In this document: positions 9,224 through 18,014 of the stretch, piece by piece | Layout of the letters: the number at the start of each line of letters is the position of its first letter | How positions within the stretch are numbered: position 1 is the stretch's first letter | Assembly (NCBI RefSeq): GCF_001984055.1 | Contig: NZ_LYVO01000041.1 | Span: 1-60,524 of the forward strand | From: Variovorax sp. KK3 | GTDB taxonomy: Bacteria > Pseudomonadota > Gammaproteobacteria > Burkholderiales > Burkholderiaceae_C | Length of the DNA: 60,524 bases | Direction: 5' to 3' | Translations under genes and position numbers: made by a program | Notes under the pieces: model-generated | Told to the model about the DNA's origin: nothing | Seen by the model: only the letters and a program-made list of their open reading frames with translations | Databases searched by the model: none

Positions 9224-12200
9224 CTACTTGAGCTTGAACCAGCCTTTGACCATGACCACCATATCAGGCTTGGCATAGACCAGAAGCAGGTCGAGCAGCT
9301 CGCGTGCCTTGCCGGTGGCCTTGTGCTCTCCGCGCTTGGCGCCCGTCTGGACGGCGACTTCGTCGATGACGGTCTCGGGGTCGGTGAGGGTCAGCAACTG
9401 CCCCTTGATCATGGCGCCGAACTGCGAGTTCATGCGGCTCTCCACCATCGCCATGTTGCCTGCCGAATCGTCGCCCGACAGCTGCAACTCCTGCTGGTGG
9501 TCCGCCTGCAGGCCCTTCATCAGCGCATTCGCCGCGCCGCGTGCGCCCTCGTCGACGTGGGTGTTGATGAAGGCCTTGATCTCGCCCCTGAACCGGTCCT
9601 GGCCGCCCTCGCGCATGTCGTCGGTGGACTGGCGCTTGCCTGTCGCGGGCTCGATGGGCAGCAGCCGCACCTTGCTGACCGGCTGCTTCTCGGCGGCGCG
9701 CTTCATGGCGTGCGCCTTGGAGCGGAACTCGTCCAGCGGCCAGTGCGGCTCGTAGGTGATGGTCATCTTCGCCGTCGCCGAGCCCGCCTTCACGCTGGTC
9801 TTCACGATCTTCACCGGATTGATCTCGGCCCGGATCGCCCAGACGTCGCCCTGGCGCACCGGCTCCAGCGAAGTCAGCCGATAGCGCACCTTCACGGCGA
9901 ACAACAGCGGCTTGAGGATCAGCGCACCCACCGTCTTGCCCGAGTACTTCGACACCGCCGCCAGCGCGGCGGCCGCGGCCTGGTCGAGGCGCTTCTGCTT
10001 TTCTTCGGGCGAATCGTTCGCGCCCACCAGCGCGTCGAGGAATTTTTTCGCCATCTTGCGAATCCACGCGACCATCGAGTCCAGGGCCTTGTCGATGGGC
10101 GCGCGGATCTTCTGCAGGATGCCGTTGATCTTGGTGGCGATCTTGCCGAGCCCCGCGAAGCCCGCGAGAAAATCGATGGCCAGTGCCAGGCCGCCGGCCA
10201 GCACCGACTCGACCTTGCCGGCCGCGGCACCGATGGCACCGCCGGCGATGGCGGTGATCGAGCCCACGAAGGCACTGACCACCGCGGCGATCTCGGATAT
10301 CTTGTTCACGAAGACCATCACCATGTCGTAGATCGACACGATGGCCGAGATGAAGCCCGCACCCGGGATGAACATGGCGACCAGCTTCGGAACGGCCTTG
10401 GTCACGACCGCCTCGATGATCATGCCCTTGATGCCTTCGATCACCTGGTCCTTGAGCGCGGCGAGCTCGGCCTTGACCTGCTCCCATGCGGCGGCCGGGC
10501 CGTCTCGCACCAGCGTCTTGACGAGCCCGAAGCCTTTTTCGAGCGCGCCGACGGCCGTCGCTCCGATGGCCTTGACCAGCTTGCCGCGCAGGGTGGCCCA
10601 GCTCAGGCCCAGCACCGAGAAGGCGAACTTCACGATCTCCGACAGCGACAGGGCGGTCGGGATGTACACGCCCGAGAGTGCACCGGTCAGCCACTTGATC
10701 AAGCCGTTGGTCAGGTGCCCGACGAAGTTGCCTGCGAAGTTCTGGAAGCCCAGCTTCGCGGCCTTCGCCAGGTTGCCGACGAAGGGAAGCGGGTCTTTCA
10801 CGATGCTCTTGAGCGCGGCACCGGTCCTCTGGATGGTGCCCCAGGCGCCGGGGCTCACCACTTCGAACACGATCTCGGCCAGCTTCATGGCGGCGCCGAT
10901 GGCCCAGTCGGTGAAGCTGCCCGCGAAGTTGCCGAACACCGCGCCGACCTTCGCGAAGGCCCGCGGCAGCAGCACGATGTCGACCAGTTCCAGCGACGTG
11001 AAGGCCGCCAGCGCCAGGGCCGGCACCTGCTTGACGTAACCGACCAGCGCCTTCTTCGCATCGGCGAACCAGGCGACGACGCGGCCGATGGCGCCGGTCG
11101 ACTGCACCCGTCCCCACACTTCGCCCTGGCCGGCCAGCGTCATCAGGCCACCGATCAGCGCCGCCGCGTCGCCGGGCGATTCTTCGCCGGTCACCGGGTC
11201 CTTGCCGAGCACCGCCTTGAGCAGCGGATAGGCCGGCGTGCCCTCGGCCAGCGCGGCCAGGGGCCGCAGCACGGCTTCCTTGATGAGCGCCAGGATGTCG
11301 CCGGCCAGGCCCGCCACGAAGCTCTTGATCTGCGCGATGGGCGCCGTGACGATGCGCGCGGCGCGATCCCACGCGCCGCCCAGGTCGAACAGGTCGCCGA
11401 AGTCGAGCGAGTGCGCGTAGTCGAGCACCGCCTGCTTGAAGCTCGTGCCGACCATGCCCAGGCTGTCGACCTGCTGCGACAGCCAGTTCGCGATCTTGTC
11501 GAAGACGCCGTAGGTGTCGAGCGCCTGCACGATCAGGTCGCCGCCCGGAATGAAGCGGACCAGCGCCCGCAGCACGTTGGCCGGCGAGCGGTCGACCTTG
11601 CGACCGTTGATCGGGTTCATGCCCAGCACGAGCGCGAACATGCTGAAGCCCGGGATGTTGTCGGCCTTGCCGGCGAAGTAGTCCAGCGCGTCCTGCACGC
11701 CGAGCCGCTGGATGTGCGGCGTGCTGCGCTCGTGTACGGTGGTGTCGATGCTGCGGTGCGCCGTGCCGACCTGGGCCGCGCCGCCTTGCTGGATGGTGTG
11801 CGTCAGTTCGTGGGCGATCAGCGCGCGGCCGGGTCCGCTGCCGGGCGCGAATCGGTTGCGGCCGAAGAACACCTCGTGGCCGACCGTGAACGCGGCCGCA
11901 TTGAGCCGCCGGCTCGCACGGGCTGCGGCGTCGCCCGTGTGCATGCGCACGGCCGAGAAATCGGCGCCGAAGCGCGGCTCCATGTCGGCCAGCAAGGCAC
12001 GCGGCAGCGGTTGGCCGACCGATGCCCCGACGCCCAGCGATGCCGGCAGAACGCTGCGTGCGGCACTGCGCGCCGGCACGCTTTGCGCGAAGCGGCGCGC
12101 CAGGGGCGTCGCCGCCGACGGCGCCAGCGCCAGCACGCGCTGCGACATGCGCACGGCTTCGCGCTCGGCGGGGTCGGAGGGCTGCGACACGCGCACGGGG

Positions 12201-12316
12201 ACGACGGACGGCGTGGCCCGGGACGTGGCCGGCGGCACCCGCCGCGGCGGCGGCCGGCGCGTGTCGGGCACGCGCATCGCGGCGCGGGTGGGGGAGGCCT
12301 GTGCGGTGTCCGGCAT
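9224..12316 (-). CDS. eCIS-associated DUF4157 protein with HNH-like C-terminus (candidate payload)
   Basis: This is a 1030-aa protein. After a Pro/Arg-rich, probably disordered N-terminus, residues about 105-180 form a DUF4157 domain: GQPLPRALLADMEPRFG, DFSAVRMHTG, AAFTVGHEVFFG and finally AHELTHTIQQ. The last gives a metallopeptidase-type HExxH with His169, Glu170 and His173. DUF4157 is strongly associated with eCIS loci and is often the N-terminal part of cargo proteins. The middle (about 200-800) is helical and Gly/Ala-rich with many amphipathic or weakly hydrophobic stretches (GGLALAIDFLAGFAGLG). Near the C-terminus, ADHQQELQLSG with Asp939, His940 and Glu943, then GNMAMVES and an Asn about eight residues on, resembles the DH...EL.LgG....N core of HNH-type nuclease toxins. 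The gene lies 39 bases after the AAA+ gene and shares the operon. The payload role and nuclease activity are inference. Confidence 0.75.
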   Translation of the reverse strand: MPDTAQASPTRAAMRVPDTRRPPPRRVPPATSRATPSVVPVRVSQPSDPAEREAVRMSQRVLALAPSAATPLARRFAQSVPARSAARSVLPASLGVGASVGQPLPRALLADMEPRFGADFSAVRMHTGDAAARASRRLNAAAFTVGHEVFFGRNRFAPGSGPGRALIAHELTHTIQQGGAAQVGTAHRSIDTTVHERSTPHIQRLGVQDALDYFAGKADNIPGFSMFALVLGMNPINGRKVDRSPANVLRALVRFIPGGDLIVQALDTYGVFDKIANWLSQQVDSLGMVGTSFKQAVLDYAHSLDFGDLFDLGGAWDRAARIVTAPIAQIKSFVAGLAGDILALIKEAVLRPLAALAEGTPAYPLLKAVLGKDPVTGEESPGDAAALIGGLMTLAGQGEVWGRVQSTGAIGRVVAWFADAKKALVGYVKQVPALALAAFTSLELVDIVLLPRAFAKVGAVFGNFAGSFTDWAIGAAMKLAEIVFEVVSPGAWGTIQRTGAALKSIVKDPLPFVGNLAKAAKLGFQNFAGNFVGHLTNGLIKWLTGALSGVYIPTALSLSEIVKFAFSVLGLSWATLRGKLVKAIGATAVGALEKGFGLVKTLVRDGPAAAWEQVKAELAALKDQVIEGIKGMIIEAVVTKAVPKLVAMFIPGAGFISAIVSIYDMVMVFVNKISEIAAVVSAFVGSITAIAGGAIGAAAGKVESVLAGGLALAIDFLAGFAGLGKIATKINGILQKIRAPIDKALDSMVAWIRKMAKKFLDALVGANDSPEEKQKRLDQAAAAALAAVSKYSGKTVGALILKPLLFAVKVRYRLTSLEPVRQGDVWAIRAEINPVKIVKTSVKAGSATAKMTITYEPHWPLDEFRSKAHAMKRAAEKQPVSKVRLLPIEPATGKRQSTDDMREGGQDRFRGEIKAFINTHVDEGARGAANALMKGLQADHQQELQLSGDDSAGNMAMVESRMNSQFGAMIKGQLLTLTDPETVIDEVAVQTGAKRGEHKATGKARELLDLLLVYAKPDMVVMVKGWFKLK

Positions 12317-12355
12317 GGTGACGACCCGGCCTCGTGTTGCCGTGGCGGCGCGGCG

Positions 12356-13771
12356 CTACAGCGCGCGGCCTTCCTTGAGGAGTTCGCGTCGCACGCCTTC
12401 GTCGACGTCTTCGGCGCGCAGCACGTCGTCGCCGCGGCCCAGCGAGCGCAGGCAGGCATGGCGCAGCACGTTGACGATGGTGCCGCCCGAAAGCTCGTGC
12501 TGTTGCGCCAGGCGCCCCAGGTCGAGCGCCGGGTCGAGCCGCGCCGCGTCGGGGATGCTTTCGCGCCAGAGGCGCAGCCGCTCGGGCGGGCGCGGCAGTG
12601 GGAACTGCACCACCGACTGGAAGCGGCGCAGGAAGGCGTCGTCGATGTTGTGGCGCAGGTTGGTGGCGAGGATCACCACGCCGTCGAAGGCCTCGATGCG
12701 CTGCAGCAGGTAGCTCACCTCCTGGTTGGCGTAGCGGTCGTGCGCGTCGTTGACGCTGGTGCGCTTGCCGAAGAGCGCGTCGGCCTCGTCGAAGAACAGG
12801 ATCCAGCCCTCGCGCTCGGCGGCGTCGAACAGGCGCGCGAGGTTCTTCTCGGTCTCGCCGATGTACTTGGACACCACCAGCGACAGGTCCACGCGGTGCA
12901 CCTCGCGGCCGCAGCGGTCGCCGATCAGGCAGGCCGACAGGGTCTTGCCGGTGCCCGAGGGGCCATGGAACAGGCTGACGTGGCCGGGGCCGGTGCGGCG
13001 CCCGAAGCCCCAGTCGTGCAGCAGCCGGTGCCGGTGGGCGAGCCACAGCTGGATGTCCTCCAACTGCGCGAGCGTCGTGGCGGGCAGCACCAGGTCGTCC
13101 CAGCGCAGGCCGGTTCGCACGCGGCTGGCCATGGGGCTGTGCTCGGCCGGCGCCGGCAGGGCGGGCCCGGGCAGCGCTTCGGCCAGGAAGGCGGGCGAGG
13201 GCGCGAGCAGCAGGGATGGCAAGGTCGCGCCGGCGGCGGAGGCGGCGGCGGCATCCGGCCCGGCGGGGGGGCGTGCGAGCAGCAGGTCGTCGCGCGCCAG
13301 CCGCTGCTGCGGTGCCAAGCGCTGCAGCGCCTCCAGGCGCAGTGCGAGCTTGTCTCCGGCTAACAGGAAGCAGGCGGTCTCGACCGTCGGCATCAGCACG
13401 CCGCCCGCACCGACGTGCGCACCAAACTCGGTGTAGGGGCGCTGCGTGGTGGCGTTCTGCGTGGCCAGCACGTCGAGCAGCTGAGGGCGCAGCTGCGGCG
13501 CGAGCGACAGCACCATCAGCAGGCGCTCGGTGGCGTCGAAGGCGTGACGCAGCAGTGCAGCCGCATAAGGGCCGGCGGCCGGGTCCAGCACCGGCGGCGG
13601 GGCGAGCGTGCCGGGCAGCGGCGGCGATGCCGGCGCCTTGTCGTCGAAGTAGTGGCGCAGCCGCAGCTCGATCACCTGAGCGAGCCATTCGAGCTCGGCT
13701 TCGAGCGTGTCGGCGTCGATGCGAATTTCGGCGGGCACGAGGTCGGCAGGCGGCAGGTCGGCAGGTTTCAC
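12356..13771 (-). CDS. eCIS AAA+ ATPase (Afp15-like)
   Basis: This 471-aa AAA+ ATPase corresponds to Afp15/Pvc15, which is needed for assembly of contractile injection particles. Its N-terminal 200 residues contain a helical adaptor region (ELEWLAQVIELRLRHYF). The Walker A motif is GPSGTGKT with Lys276, Walker B is ILFFDEADALFG with Asp328 and Glu329, and an arginine-finger region follows (YLLQRIEAFDGVVILATN, then FLRRFQSVVQFPLP). The GTG start was chosen because it overlaps the stop of the tape-measure gene as GTGA, with GGAG 11 bases upstream. A TTG at 13837 would add 22 residues and a 70-base overlap. GTGA coupling suggests the tape-measure protein and ATPase are made together. Confidence 0.88.
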   Translation of the reverse strand: MKPADLPPADLVPAEIRIDADTLEAELEWLAQVIELRLRHYFDDKAPASPPLPGTLAPPPVLDPAAGPYAAALLRHAFDATERLLMVLSLAPQLRPQLLDVLATQNATTQRPYTEFGAHVGAGGVLMPTVETACFLLAGDKLALRLEALQRLAPQQRLARDDLLLARPPAGPDAAAASAAGATLPSLLLAPSPAFLAEALPGPALPAPAEHSPMASRVRTGLRWDDLVLPATTLAQLEDIQLWLAHRHRLLHDWGFGRRTGPGHVSLFHGPSGTGKTLSACLIGDRCGREVHRVDLSLVVSKYIGETEKNLARLFDAAEREGWILFFDEADALFGKRTSVNDAHDRYANQEVSYLLQRIEAFDGVVILATNLRHNIDDAFLRRFQSVVQFPLPRPPERLRLWRESIPDAARLDPALDLGRLAQQHELSGGTIVNVLRHACLRSLGRGDDVLRAEDVDEGVRRELLKEGRAL

Positions 13772-15228
13772 GGGGTAGGCCACTCCACGATCAGCAGTTC
13801 GGGCATCCAGGGCAGGCGGATCTGCTCGATGCGCCAAGGCAGCATGCCCATCAGCATGTCGAAGGCCTCGGCCTGCATCCGCAGTTGCCAGGCCTGGTCG
13901 CCGCGCGTGAGCAATCCGCGCCGCTGCAGGAAGCTCAGGCGCAGGCCGTCGACACCGGTGCCGCGCAGGGCGCTCCAGTGGCCGCGCACCGCATCGAGCA
14001 GCGCTTCGACTTCCGCCTTGTCATCGGCCGAGAGAGCGGGCAGGGCGGCGCACAGGGGCTCGTCCGGCGGGCTGCCGAGCAGAAGCTTGACCAGTGGCAA
14101 CTGGTGCTCGGCGATGGGCGAATCGCCGCAGGCGAGGGCATGCAGCAGCGAGCAGGCGCGCGGCAACTCGGCTGGGGCGATCTGCTTTCCGCCCACGTCC
14201 ACGACACCGCATGCGGCCAGCATGCGAGGCAGCCAGGGGTGCAGCAGCACCAGGCCGGCGAGCGGCACCAGCAAGGATTCGGCGGTGGCCGTGTCGTCGG
14301 TTGACGCCGGCCTCGGCAATGCTGGCATCGAAGCGGGCCGACGAGCGAGGGCGTCTTCGCGCGGCGTCGGCGTTTGGGCTTGCGATCCGTGCGCGAGGGC
14401 CAGGCGCAATTCGCCCAGGAAAGGCGGCGCATGCGCTGCAGGGTGCTGTCGTGCGACGAACGCCTGCACGGCCGAAAGGTCGGCCGGCGCGGCCAGCCAC
14501 AGCGCCTGCCACTCCATGCGGTCCGCGGCGTCGTCGTCGATCCACTGGCGCCAGGCGTGCAGGGTGCGCGGCGCCAGTGGGCACGTCGGCGAGCGGACGG
14601 CCATGAGGCGACGGCGCAGGCCGGTCGGCAGCAAGGGCAGCCAACGCAGCAGCGCGCCGAGGGTCGCACGAGCATCCATCGGCGCGGGCAACAAGCCATC
14701 CAGCGTCTCCGCCCCGCTCGCCACTTCTTCGGCTGCTTGCACCGCTGCATCGGCGAGCAGGCGCCGAGTCGGCTCGGGTGCGAGCCCGGCCACGGTCCAT
14801 GGCAGCAGGCCCGTTGCCAGGTAATGGCGAAGTGCCTGTCGCGCCTCGGTGGCAGGCGAGTGCAGCGCCGGCGCGCTGTCGGCATCCGCGCTCGACGACG
14901 ACGCCGCGGCGTCCGCCTGCCGCGGCACCGTGCTCGTGCCCATGGCTGCCGGGCGCTTCACGGCGTCCAAAGCCACTCGCACCGCCGCCTCGATGCGTTC
15001 CGCCAGTTCGCCGTCGGACACCGTCTCGAGGTCGGCGAAGCGAAGGTCCAACGACAGCTTCGGCACATGCAACACCTCGTGCGCCGGCACGGCCTTGTCG
15101 AAGGCCCGGCCCAGGGCCGCCTCGCAGGTGTCGACCCGTTCGCGCAGCAGCTTGCGCAGCGCGAAGGCTTCGGCAGGGTTCGCCGCCGATGCATGCCAGC
15201 GCAGACGTCGCACGCGATGGGTGTCCAT
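13768..15228 (-). CDS. Contractile injection system tape measure protein (Afp14-like)
   Basis: This 486-aa protein ends with the hallmark of the CIS_TMP family: LRLSFLQRRGLL, W.LRMQAEAFDMLMGMLPW, then RIEQIRLPWMPELLIVEW. The N-terminus (HRVRRLRWHASAANPAEAFALRKLLRERVD) also fits the family opening, and the centre has LAGLVLLHPWLPRMLA. These proteins span the tube lumen and set particle length; at 486 aa this one predicts a fairly short particle if the usual length relation holds. The start at MDTHRVRR is 17 bases after the previous stop, with GAGGCGAG before it. Its stop overlaps the ATPase start by 4 bases. Confidence 0.88.
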   Translation of the reverse strand: MDTHRVRRLRWHASAANPAEAFALRKLLRERVDTCEAALGRAFDKAVPAHEVLHVPKLSLDLRFADLETVSDGELAERIEAAVRVALDAVKRPAAMGTSTVPRQADAAASSSSADADSAPALHSPATEARQALRHYLATGLLPWTVAGLAPEPTRRLLADAAVQAAEEVASGAETLDGLLPAPMDARATLGALLRWLPLLPTGLRRRLMAVRSPTCPLAPRTLHAWRQWIDDDAADRMEWQALWLAAPADLSAVQAFVARQHPAAHAPPFLGELRLALAHGSQAQTPTPREDALARRPASMPALPRPASTDDTATAESLLVPLAGLVLLHPWLPRMLAACGVVDVGGKQIAPAELPRACSLLHALACGDSPIAEHQLPLVKLLLGSPPDEPLCAALPALSADDKAEVEALLDAVRGHWSALRGTGVDGLRLSFLQRRGLLTRGDQAWQLRMQAEAFDMLMGMLPWRIEQIRLPWMPELLIVEWPTP

Positions 15229-15245
15229 GGGCTCGCCTCGGCCGG

Positions 15246-17987
15246 TCAGCGGCCCAGGGTCCGCAGGTTGGCGAACACGGTGGCCTGGTTGCCGGCGGCA
15301 CGGCCCTGCGCGGTCGCGAGCCGTGTGTCGACCTGCGTCTTGGCGGCCGGGCTCTGGATGGTCGACACGCTGGTCGCCATCGACTGGGTCAGCTGCCTGC
15401 CGGCCGGGCTGTCCATGTCGACACCGGCCGTGACCAGCTGTGCGGCCACGCTGCCCACCGTTTCGGCCAGCTCCAGCTGCGCGCGGTCGAGGTCGCTGGT
15501 CACCCGCACGCGCTCGTCGTCTGGCAGGCCGGGCTGGACCAGCACGCCTTTCAGGGCCTCGACGCTCTCGCGGCGACGGGCCATTTCGTTGGCTTGCATG
15601 TCGAGGTAGGCGTTGCCGGTCAGGTCCAGCAACTCCCTCGTCTTCGGCACCACGGCATTGCTCGGCACGAAGGCGCCCTTGACCAGGCCTTCGAGGCTGG
15701 CACGCTGCACGTCCAGGTCTTTCTGGAAGACGGTGCGCTCGGCAAGGATGCGGTCGTTGACGACCAGGTCGATCGGACGCACCGGCCGGATGGTGGCGAT
15801 GCCCGTGACCAGCGGCGGCCGGTAGGGCGGGCGCGTCAGCGGCGGGTCGTCGGCTTCGGGCGTCTCGGCCTCGGCAGCAGGGTAGGGCAGCGCGAAATCG
15901 CCCACCACGCGGCCCTGGTCGTCGTAGACCAGCACGAAGGTGCCGCCGCGCCAGACGCCGCCGACGTGGTCCAGCCCGGGATGGTCCTGCACGAAGCGCG
16001 ACAGCAGCAGCTTGTCGTCGGCCTTGTTGCCCTGGTCGAGGATCAGGTCGTCGAGCCAGTCGATCCAGTGCGGCTGGTTGGTGTTGAGAAGGCCATCGAA
16101 GGGCGACACGGTGTCGGCACGCGACAGCTCGCTCAGCGTGGCGCGCGATTCGCGCACCGAGCTCAGCGACGACGCATAGCTCGCCTTGATGGCCGGGCCC
16201 TGCTCGGTCGCGGCGGCCTTGTAGGCGCTGTAGCGCGCCTTGGTCAGCACGGGCGCGGCCGTCTTGTTCGTACTGGCGACGGCTTCGCCGGCCTGGCGTG
16301 CGCTGGTCAGGACCGGGGCGCCACTGCTGGTCGTCGCGGGAATCAGCTTGGCGGTTACGGCATCGGACATCTGCGTCAGATGCAGCTGCCCGAACTGCTC
16401 GCTTTCGTCGAGCCGGAAGGCGACGTCCTGGCGCACCAGGTAGTGCAGGCTGTGCAGCGGCGTGTAGCGGAAGGGCGGGCGCACGCGAATCCGGTCGCGG
16501 CTGGTGTGCACGAGCACGGCCTGCACCTGGAAGGGCAGGTTGAAGTCGGCGATCTGCCGGCGCAGCGCCGTCGTCACGGCCTCTGCCGCGGCACCCAGGT
16601 GGCCTTCGATGCGAAAGAAGTCGTGGCCGGAAATGGCATAGGCCAGCGGCTTGGTGACGCGGCGCGCCTCGCTCCACGCGTTCGAGCGATAGCCCAGGTT
16701 CTGGTCTTCCTGGCGGCGCGACGACAGCTTGAAGTTCCACGCGGCATGAATCGGCGCCTCCTTGCGCAGCGCGTAGTACCAGGGGATGGCGCGCGCCTCC
16801 AGCGCATGGACGTCCGACAGGCTGGGCGTGACGCGGACCACGGCGTCGTCCGGCACCTGAAAGCTCGCGATCAACGCGTCGAGCTTCCACGCATGGAAGC
16901 GCGCATGCGCCGAGCATTCGCGCGCCGTGGCGTCGAGCGGCGACGGATAGAGCCCCGTGCGAAAGGCACGCGGTGCCGCCAGGCTGCCGAGCAGCAGATG
17001 CTTCGGAAAGGCGGCCACGTCGGGCAGCGCCACCGCATCGTCGGCCAGCAGCGCCTCGCGCAACGCATTCCACTGGTCGACCAGGTCCTTGACGAAGGCA
17101 TACCAGAGCTGCAGCCCGGCGGCCGCGCCGGCGATCTGCGTGGAGTGGCTGGCCAGCGACGCCAGCCAGCCCGGCGTGGGGTCGCTGCCGAACACGTCGG
17201 AGAGCACCTCGGGGCAGTTGGCGTTCAACGAAGGCAGCGCGGCCTGGAGTTCCTTCAGGGAGGCTTGCGCGCTGTCGCGGTAGCCCTTGGCGAACGTGCC
17301 GGTGTCGACGATGTCCTTGCCCACCACGGGGCGTTCCATGGCGGCCGCCGGCAGCGCCTGCGCCGCCACGCTGGTGGGGCGCAGCGGCAGGGCGTCGAGC
17401 AGGCGCTGCGCGTCGCGGCGGCCGATCAGCAGCAGGCGCACCCGGTGCATCGCGTCGCGCCCGAGGTTGTCGCAGTCGGTGCCGCTGCAGATGTCGGGGT
17501 CGTTGACCACGCTCTCCATCAGCATGAGCACCGCGCAGTCGTCCAGCACGCCGTCGGGCAGGGCCGACAGCGGCTTCTTGAGCACGTCGCTTTCGCCCAC
17601 GGGCACCAGTTCGTGCAGCGAGAACATGGCGCCGAGCGCGCCGTCGCCGGCCGCACGGTCGGGATAGAAGGGCGGGTAGACGGGCGCGGTGGCGTCGTAG
17701 GGGCGGAAACTGTCGTAGACCGTGTCGGCCGCCAGCGCGATCAGGTCGCCGTCGGTGCTGACGCCGAAGCCGCGCGACACGCGCACGTTGCCATCGGCAC
17801 GCGACACGTGCAGCCCGGCGACCAGCCCGACACCCGACAGCGCCACGCGCGACAGGCGCACCTGGCCACCCCAGAAGTCGGCCACGCTGTTGAGCTGCCC
17901 GTGCGTGAGCAGCTGGTCGCGTTCGAAAACGGTGTAGTGGTCCGCCAGCCGGTCGAGGCTGCTGACCACCTGCAGTGGATCGGCCAT
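15246..17987 (-). CDS. eCIS-locus protein of unknown function at the fibre (Afp13) position
   Basis: This 913-aa protein sits between the Afp12-like baseplate gene and the tape-measure gene, where Afp and PVC loci carry the tail-fibre gene. It shows no collagen-like or adenovirus-type fibre repeats. The N-terminus (about 25-100) is beta-rich: HGQLNSVADFWGG, LSGVGLVAGLHV, GFGVSTDGDLIALA. A conserved-looking Cys pair follows in DICSGTDCDNLG near residue 170, then a basic strand RVRLLLIG. The middle has HDFFRIEGHLG and a strand with VHTSRDRIRVRPPFRY. The last 120 residues are helical and probably coiled (YLDMQANEMARRRESVEAL, TQVDTRLATAQGRAAG). The start has AAGGAG 9 bases upstream. A structural attachment role is inferred from position; no family function is known to me. 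Confidence 0.7.
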   Translation of the reverse strand: MADPLQVVSSLDRLADHYTVFERDQLLTHGQLNSVADFWGGQVRLSRVALSGVGLVAGLHVSRADGNVRVSRGFGVSTDGDLIALAADTVYDSFRPYDATAPVYPPFYPDRAAGDGALGAMFSLHELVPVGESDVLKKPLSALPDGVLDDCAVLMLMESVVNDPDICSGTDCDNLGRDAMHRVRLLLIGRRDAQRLLDALPLRPTSVAAQALPAAAMERPVVGKDIVDTGTFAKGYRDSAQASLKELQAALPSLNANCPEVLSDVFGSDPTPGWLASLASHSTQIAGAAAGLQLWYAFVKDLVDQWNALREALLADDAVALPDVAAFPKHLLLGSLAAPRAFRTGLYPSPLDATARECSAHARFHAWKLDALIASFQVPDDAVVRVTPSLSDVHALEARAIPWYYALRKEAPIHAAWNFKLSSRRQEDQNLGYRSNAWSEARRVTKPLAYAISGHDFFRIEGHLGAAAEAVTTALRRQIADFNLPFQVQAVLVHTSRDRIRVRPPFRYTPLHSLHYLVRQDVAFRLDESEQFGQLHLTQMSDAVTAKLIPATTSSGAPVLTSARQAGEAVASTNKTAAPVLTKARYSAYKAAATEQGPAIKASYASSLSSVRESRATLSELSRADTVSPFDGLLNTNQPHWIDWLDDLILDQGNKADDKLLLSRFVQDHPGLDHVGGVWRGGTFVLVYDDQGRVVGDFALPYPAAEAETPEADDPPLTRPPYRPPLVTGIATIRPVRPIDLVVNDRILAERTVFQKDLDVQRASLEGLVKGAFVPSNAVVPKTRELLDLTGNAYLDMQANEMARRRESVEALKGVLVQPGLPDDERVRVTSDLDRAQLELAETVGSVAAQLVTAGVDMDSPAGRQLTQSMATSVSTIQSPAAKTQVDTRLATAQGRAAGNQATVFANLRTLGR

Positions 17988-18014
17988 GGGGGTGACTCCT
18001 TCCTTGGGTTCTGT

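Noticed and set aside
9200..13363. A 1387-codon open frame on the + strand opposite the DUF4157 and AAA+ genes
   Set aside because: It is His/Arg/Gly-rich, has no domain motifs, and mirrors genes with complete family signatures; a high-GC antisense artefact.
13772..13837. TTG-initiated N-terminal extension of the AAA+ ATPase
   Set aside because: The GTG that overlaps the tape-measure stop as GTGA has a GGAG site and needs no 70-base overlap; kept only as an alternative.
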